From NCBI GenBank assembly GCA_934597585.1, contig CAKTSA010000004.1, positions 34,465 through 98,464 on the forward strand: a stretch of 64,000 bases of DNA, in the 5' to 3' direction. This document shows positions 60,105 through 64,000 of the stretch, piece after piece. This DNA is from an uncultured Oscillospiraceae bacterium. Lineage in GTDB: Bacteria; Bacillota; Clostridia; Oscillospirales; Oscillospiraceae. The position numbers were made by a program, and so were the translations under genes. Position 1 is the stretch's first letter. Each line of letters starts with the position of its first letter. Under the pieces are notes generated by a model. That model did not search any database and had not been told where the DNA came from. It saw nothing but the letters and a program-made list of their open reading frames with translations.

Positions 60105-60284
60105 ATGCCCGATGTGAAAACCGTCGCCCGCGTCGGCGGCAAGGCGGTCAAGGCCGCCGGAAACATTCTGCCCAAGCTGGGGCTGCTGGGCAAGACCCTG
60201 GCCGTCATCTCCGGCACCATGGCGGCCCTGACCGCAGCCGGCTGGGCCATCACCCGCGCCAACGAGAAGAAGCGGGAGAAATAA
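60105..60284 (+). CDS. Small membrane protein, unknown
   Basis: 59 residues starting MPDVKTVARVGGKAVKAAG, after AAGAGGCG. A basic N-terminus is followed by one hydrophobic helix (KTLAVISGTMAALTAAGWAI) and a basic tail (TRANEKKREK). It is too short for family assignment. The tandem CTTGACAGCGG copies just upstream may hold its promoter. Confidence 0.6.
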   Translation: MPDVKTVARVGGKAVKAAGNILPKLGLLGKTLAVISGTMAALTAAGWAITRANEKKREK

Positions 60285-60290
60285 AATGGC

Positions 60291-60313
60291 AGGGAGATGC
60301 GCAGCATCTCCCT
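60291..60313 (+). other. Perfect 10-bp hairpin between the small gene and htpG
   Basis: AGGGAGATGC / GCATCTCCCT with loop GCA, ending 25 nt before the htpG start; no T-run. It is not the HrcA (CIRCE) element. Confidence 0.5.
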
Positions 60314-60337
60314 CTCTCTGCAGAAAGGACGATCTAC

Positions 60338-62227
60338 ATGCGCAAAAAACAATTCAAAGCCGAGTCCAGGCGCCTGCTGGACCTGATGATCAACTCCATC
60401 TATACCCACAAGGAGATCTTCCTGCGGGAGATCATCTCCAACGCCTCCGACGCCATTGACAAGCTGTGCTACCTCAGCCTCACCGACGATCAGGTGGGGC
60501 TGCACCGGGACGACTTCCGCATCACCCTGACGGCGGACAAGGACAGCCGTACCCTCACCGTCAGCGACAACGGCATCGGCATGGACGAGGACGATCTGGA
60601 GCACAACCTGGGCGTCATCGCCAACAGCGGCAGCTTCCAGTTCAAGGGCCAGCTGGAGGGCAAGGAGACCCCCGACACCGACATCATCGGCCAGTTCGGC
60701 GTGGGCTTCTACTCCGCCTTCATGGTGGCCGACCAGATCACCGTCATCACCAAAAAGTACGGCGCCGACCAGGCCTACCGCTGGCAGTCCGCCGGCGTGG
60801 ACGGCTACACCATCGAGCCCTGCGAAAAGGACACCGTGGGTACCGACGTCATCATGCACCTCAAGCCCGACACCGACGAAGAGAAGGACGAGTACAGCCA
60901 GTACCTGCAGGAGTACACCCTCAAGCGCCTGGTGAAGAAGTACAGCGACTATATCCGCTTCCCCATCCGCATGCTGACCACCCACTCCCAGCGGAAGGAG
61001 GGCAGCCCCGACGACAAGCCGGAGTACGAGGACGTGACCGAGTGGGAGACCCTCAACTCCATGGTGCCCCTGTGGCAGCGGAAGAAGAGCGAGGTCACCA
61101 AGGAGGAGTACGACAAGTTCTATCAGGAGCGCTTCGGTGAGATGGCCCCGCCCCAGTCGGTGATCACCGCGTCGGTGGAGGGCGCGGTGACCTATAAGGC
61201 CCTGCTGTTCATCCCCTCCCGCATGCCCAACCAGTACTTTACCGAGGATTTCAAGCCCGGTCTGCAGCTGTACAGCTCCGGCGTCATGATTATGGATCAC
61301 TGCGCCGACCTGCTGCCGGAGTACTTCAACTTTGTCCGGGGCGTGGTGGATTCCCCCGACCTGAGCCTGAACATCTCCCGCGAGCTGCTGCAGCACGACC
61401 GCCAGCTGAAGGTCATCGCCAACAACCTGGAGAAGAAGATCAAGGCCGAGCTGCTGCGGATGCTGAAGGACGAGCGGGACAGCTACGAGACCATCTACCG
61501 CAGCTTTGGCCGCCAGCTGAAGCTGTGCGCCCTCAACAACTACGGCGTCAACAAGGAAAAGGTGCAGGATCTGCTGCTGTTCTACTCCTCCAAGGAGAAG
61601 AAGCTGGTGACCCTGGATGAGTACGTGGAACGCATGCCGGAGAGCCAGAAGTTCATCTACTACGCCACCGGCGAGAGCGTGGACGCCATCGACCACCTGC
61701 CCCAGACGGAGCTGGTGAAGGACCACGACTACGAGATGCTGTACTTCACCGACAACACCGACACCTTTATCCCCGACCTGTTCGGCCAGTACAAGGACAA
61801 GCCCTTCCGCAGCGTGGTGGACGGCGAGCTGGAGCTGGACGACGAGAAGAAGCCCGACGAGACCGATAAGTATCAGGAGGTCTTCACCTTCCTCAAGGAC
61901 ACCCTGGGCGACAAGGTGACGGAGATCAAGGCCAGCACCAAGCTGAAGACCCACCCCGTCTGCCTCTCCAGCGGCGAGGGCCTTACCTTCGAGATGGAGA
62001 AGTACTTCACCGCCGTGCAGCCGGACCTGAACATGAAGGCCAAGCGCATCCTGGAGATCAACGTGGATCATCCCGCCTTCATCAAGCTGGAGACCGCCCG
62101 CCTCACCGACCCGGACAAGGCGAAGAAGTACGCGGAAATTCTCTATAACCAGGCCTGCCTCATCGCCGGCCTGCCCATCGACGACCCCAGCGCCTACACC
62201 GACCTGCTGTGCAGCCTGTGGCAGTGA
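60338..62227 (+). CDS. htpG: Molecular chaperone HtpG (Hsp90)
   Basis: 629 residues after AGAAAGGA. ATP-binding GHKL motifs: EIFLREIISNASDAIDKL, DNGIGM, NSGSFQFKG and IGQFGVGFYSAFMVAD. Middle domain with RGVVDSPDLSLNISRELLQ; the C-terminal dimerisation domain is complete. It is a cytoplasmic ATP-driven chaperone dimer. No CIRCE element is visible. Confidence 0.97.
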   Translation: MRKKQFKAESRRLLDLMINSIYTHKEIFLREIISNASDAIDKLCYLSLTDDQVGLHRDDFRITLTADKDSRTLTVSDNGIGMDEDDLEHNLGVIANSGSFQFKGQLEGKETPDTDIIGQFGVGFYSAFMVADQITVITKKYGADQAYRWQSAGVDGYTIEPCEKDTVGTDVIMHLKPDTDEEKDEYSQYLQEYTLKRLVKKYSDYIRFPIRMLTTHSQRKEGSPDDKPEYEDVTEWETLNSMVPLWQRKKSEVTKEEYDKFYQERFGEMAPPQSVITASVEGAVTYKALLFIPSRMPNQYFTEDFKPGLQLYSSGVMIMDHCADLLPEYFNFVRGVVDSPDLSLNISRELLQHDRQLKVIANNLEKKIKAELLRMLKDERDSYETIYRSFGRQLKLCALNNYGVNKEKVQDLLLFYSSKEKKLVTLDEYVERMPESQKFIYYATGESVDAIDHLPQTELVKDHDYEMLYFTDNTDTFIPDLFGQYKDKPFRSVVDGELELDDEKKPDETDKYQEVFTFLKDTLGDKVTEIKASTKLKTHPVCLSSGEGLTFEMEKYFTAVQPDLNMKAKRILEINVDHPAFIKLETARLTDPDKAKKYAEILYNQACLIAGLPIDDPSAYTDLLCSLWQ

Positions 62228-62234
62228 CCTACAT

Positions 62235-62276
62235 AAAAAAGGTACCCGATTCACCAGAATCGGGTACCTTTTTTTA
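62235..62276. terminator. Bidirectional terminator after htpG
   Basis: A 12-bp stem GGTACCCGATTC / GAATCGGGTACC with loop ACCA, six A's before and seven T's after. Confidence 0.95.
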
Positions 62277-62278
62277 TG

Positions 62279-63562
62279 CTATTCCCGGATACCGCTGATG
62301 TTTTCATACAGCAGCTGCAGGTCGTATACGTCGATGGCGTAGTCGCCGTTGATGTCGGCGGCCTTCCGGAAGGTGCTGGCCTCCATAGCGGCGGGGATCG
62401 CGCCGGTCAGCAGATAGTCATACAGAACCTGCATATCCGTGCTGTCAATGCTGCCGCTGCCGTTCAGCGCGCCGATCTTCACCGAAAAATCGGTGGGGGA
62501 GAGGAAATACTGCTTTGCCACAGCGGCGCTCTCCTCATCCAGCTGGTGATTGTTCAGCTGGGCCTTCAGATAGTGAGAATGTACCATAGGCCCCGCGTCC
62601 CACGTGGGGTCCGCCTGGTACCACCGGGCGCCGATCTTCACCAGGTTCCACCCGTGAAGTCCGGCGGGGACGCTGCCCGACACCACCCGGGCGTTCACCC
62701 CTGCCATCAGCGCCAGCCGGTACAGCAGCACCGCGTAGCCCTGGCACACGGCGGTCTTGTCCACCAGCGCCGCATAGGCGGAGTGCTTCAGTGTGCCTGT
62801 GCTCTCATGGTCATAGGCCACGTGGGCGCAGATCCAGTCATAAATGGCACCCATCCGCGCTGTCTCATCCGCCATGTCTGCCACGCCCAGATAGTCGATC
62901 AGCGCCGCCGCAGCCTGGTCCGCCTCCGCCTCCTGTTGGGCGGTGGTGAAATAGGTAAACGTGATGGTCACGCCGAAGAAATAGCCGTCCCACGACGCGG
63001 CATAGTTGACCTTGCGGTACTGATAGCGCATGTAGTCGCCGCCGGTGGGGTCCTGCCTGTTGTGGCGGAAGGCCTCCGGCAGCAGCTGATCCTCGATCAG
63101 CGTGGCCAGGTACTTGGAAAAGCGCCGCCGCCGCAGGATATTCTCGTGGGACGCGCCGCCGTTCACCAGGGTCTGTTCATCGTCGGTGTAAGCCGCCGCG
63201 GCCTCCGCTTCCGTCAGCTCCAGAAAGGGTCCGCCCGCCGGGTAGGCGGTGTAGAAGAACAGCATCTGCTCCCGGGCCTTGAACTGCCGGCGCACATAGG
63301 CGACGGCTGCCGCCGCGGAGGTACATTCAACGCCGAAGTCTGCGTTGTTCTCCTCCGCCAGCATCGCCGCCGGTGCGTCATAGGAGATGCGTCTCTCCAC
63401 GCCCGCCTCCGGGTACAGGGGATTGCCGCAGGTCACGGCGGCGGACAGGAACGTGTCCTCCTCCGCGTTATACATCTCTGCCCACACCTGCCCGGGCAGC
63501 AGCGTCAGGGCCATTACCGCGGCGCACAGCACCGCCGCCAGGCGCTTCCATCGTATCCGCAT
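62279..63562 (-). CDS. Secreted transglutaminase-like protein with dockerin-type repeats
   Basis: 427 residues from MRIRWKRLAAVLCAAVMALTL, after GAAGGAG. The signal peptide ends near QVWA. A transglutaminase-like cysteine protease domain has the catalytic triad in KTAVCQGYAVLLYRLALMAG, GLHGWNLVKI and YQADPTWDAG. The C-terminus carries two dockerin-like halves (LNGSGSIDSTDMQVLYDYLL and DINGDYAIDVYDLQLLYENI). The first half lacks some calcium-binding Asp. It might crosslink or cleave surface proteins; a cohesin partner is not in the window. Confidence 0.82.
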   Translation of the reverse strand: MRIRWKRLAAVLCAAVMALTLLPGQVWAEMYNAEEDTFLSAAVTCGNPLYPEAGVERRISYDAPAAMLAEENNADFGVECTSAAAAVAYVRRQFKAREQMLFFYTAYPAGGPFLELTEAEAAAAYTDDEQTLVNGGASHENILRRRRFSKYLATLIEDQLLPEAFRHNRQDPTGGDYMRYQYRKVNYAASWDGYFFGVTITFTYFTTAQQEAEADQAAAALIDYLGVADMADETARMGAIYDWICAHVAYDHESTGTLKHSAYAALVDKTAVCQGYAVLLYRLALMAGVNARVVSGSVPAGLHGWNLVKIGARWYQADPTWDAGPMVHSHYLKAQLNNHQLDEESAAVAKQYFLSPTDFSVKIGALNGSGSIDSTDMQVLYDYLLTGAIPAAMEASTFRKAADINGDYAIDVYDLQLLYENISGIRE

Positions 63563-63654
63563 GTTCTCCTTCGCCTCCCTTTCGGAACTTCCATTTACTG
63601 CCATTTTACCAGCATTTCCGTCCCTTGACAAGCGGAAATACCTGGAAAGCGCAA

Positions 63655-63680
63655 AAGAAAAGCGCCCCAAGGCGCTTTTC
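63655..63680. terminator. Small terminator-like hairpin
   Basis: AAAAGCGCC / GGCGCTTTT with loop CCAA, between the divergent transglutaminase gene and the IS element. Confidence 0.6.
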
Positions 63681-63697
63681 CGCTCACCTTGAGGCAG

Positions 63698-63740
63698 TTC
63701 CGCGCGAGAGCGCGGAAAAAAAGCTACCCGCTAGGCGGGT
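63698..63740 (+). mobile_element. Probable left-end region of an IS200/IS605 element
   Basis: Two hairpins: TTCCGCGC/GCGCGGAA (63698-63717) and ACCCGC-TAG-GCGGGT (63726-63740). The second lies about 90 bp before tnpA and is the type of subterminal palindrome recognised by Y1 transposases. The exact end cannot be fixed because the right end is outside the window. Confidence 0.5.
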
Positions 63741-63828
63741 GGGATTTAAGCTTAAGCAGGGCACTAGCCAACAGTGATAGAATAGTGGATGTTCAGGCCA
63801 TTAAGACTATCAAAGGAGGAAGTGCCCT

Positions 63829-64000
63829 ATGGCAAACAGTTTAGCACATACGAAATGGTTATGTAAATACCACATTGTATTTACACCGAAGTACCGAAGG
63901 AAAGTAATATACAACAGCATAAAAGCAGATATACGAGAAATAATCCGAAATCTGTGCAAATGGAAAGGTGTGGAGATACTGGAAGGTCACTTGATGCCGG
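63829..64000 (+). CDS. tnpA: IS200/IS605 transposase TnpA, 5' part
   Basis: 57 codons before the window ends. MANSLAHTKWLCKYHIVFTP then KYRRKVIYNSIKADIREIIR and the start of the HLMP segment match the Y1 HUH transposases; the HUH motif itself would lie just beyond. The start follows AAAGGAGG. The gene is clearly more AT-rich than its surroundings, as expected for recently acquired DNA. Such elements move as single-stranded circles. Confidence 0.92.
   Translation, partial: MANSLAHTKWLCKYHIVFTPKYRRKVIYNSIKADIREIIRNLCKWKGVEILEGHLMP

Noticed and set aside
60291..60313. CIRCE heat-shock element before htpG
   Set aside because: The inverted repeat is AGGGAGATGC with a 3-nt loop, not TTAGCACTC-N9-GAGTGCTAA.
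59576..62254. 892-residue antisense frame opposite htpG and the RcnR/CsoR-like gene
   Set aside because: Leu/Val/His-rich shadow with no recognisable domain; it crosses two well-supported genes.

Overview
The window reads as chromosome of a GC-rich, spore-forming, anaerobic member of the Clostridia. An Oscillospiraceae-type gut bacterium (Oscillibacter / Dysosmobacter / Flavonifractor range) is my inference. The signs are a SpoIIP-type sporulation hydrolase, a [FeFe] hydrogenase, Firmicutes-style strong Shine-Dalgarno sites, near-consensus sigma-A promoters with 16-18 bp spacers, SAM-I and purine riboswitches, an L10 leader, DUF3793 with a flavodoxin, and SipW-type signal peptides. No rRNA, tRNA, CRISPR array or prophage was recognised.

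Layout. 1-3.7 kb: end of a ThrE-type exporter, a LacI regulator, an MBL hydrolase, a small HMA metal-binding protein and a coiled-coil repeat protein. 3.7-9.6 kb (minus): glnS, NADP-type isocitrate dehydrogenase and aconitase, with a mosaic of dispersed palindromic repeats between the last two. 9.7-13.8 kb: a NuoF-fragment/GltD-like flavoprotein translationally coupled to a [FeFe] hydrogenase, then a lipoprotein. 14.1-17.1 kb: a SipW-type surface protein with a long structured leader, and azlCD. 17.1-28.1 kb (minus): an M18 aminopeptidase and a ten-gene Mrp/Mbh-like ion-translocating membrane module with four antiporter-like subunits and no hydrogenase catalytic subunits. 28.3-31 kb: a 266-bp inverted-repeat element, a ferredoxin-domain protein and a dihydropyrimidinase/hydantoinase. 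31-35 kb: dnaG-rpoD and two small genes. 35.1-40.2 kb: a secreted Cthe_2159-like protein divergent from a VTC polyphosphate polymerase-like protein and DUF4956, then an OmpR-family two-component system. 40.2-43.6 kb: small genes, a second SipW-type cassette and a DtxR-family regulator. 43.7-47 kb (minus): metK under a SAM-I riboswitch, a BaiN-like flavoprotein and ruvX. 47.2-51 kb: rpmG-secE-nusG-rplKAJL. 51-54.6 kb: a barnase/barstar pair, DUF3793-flavodoxin and spoIIP. 54.7-56.1 kb: guanine deaminase behind a purine riboswitch. 56.3-59 kb: a large surface protein. 59-60.3 kb: a nickel/cobalt-type mini-cluster (CooT-like, His-rich protein, RcnR/CsoR-like repressor). 60.3-62.3 kb: htpG. 62.3-63.6 kb: a transglutaminase-dockerin protein. 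The window ends inside an IS200/IS605 tnpA.

How the parts fit. Aconitase and isocitrate dehydrogenase give the oxidative branch toward 2-oxoglutarate, and the hydrogenase/GltD-like pair suggests redox coupling of NAD(P)H and H2. The Mrp/Mbh-like module would convert proton and sodium gradients. A 16-bp operator, GTTAG-N6-CTAAC, recurs before the HMA gene, the DtxR-family gene and (twice) the DUF3793-flavodoxin genes, pointing to one small metal regulon. The most interesting non-coding signals are: the conserved structured leader of the two SipW-type genes; a guanine riboswitch whose platform looks like an ON switch for guanine deaminase; a mirrored divergent promoter with paired direct repeats next to a two-component system; a three-way-junction leader before rplK; and a 168-nt G-depleted 3' region after the flavodoxin gene.
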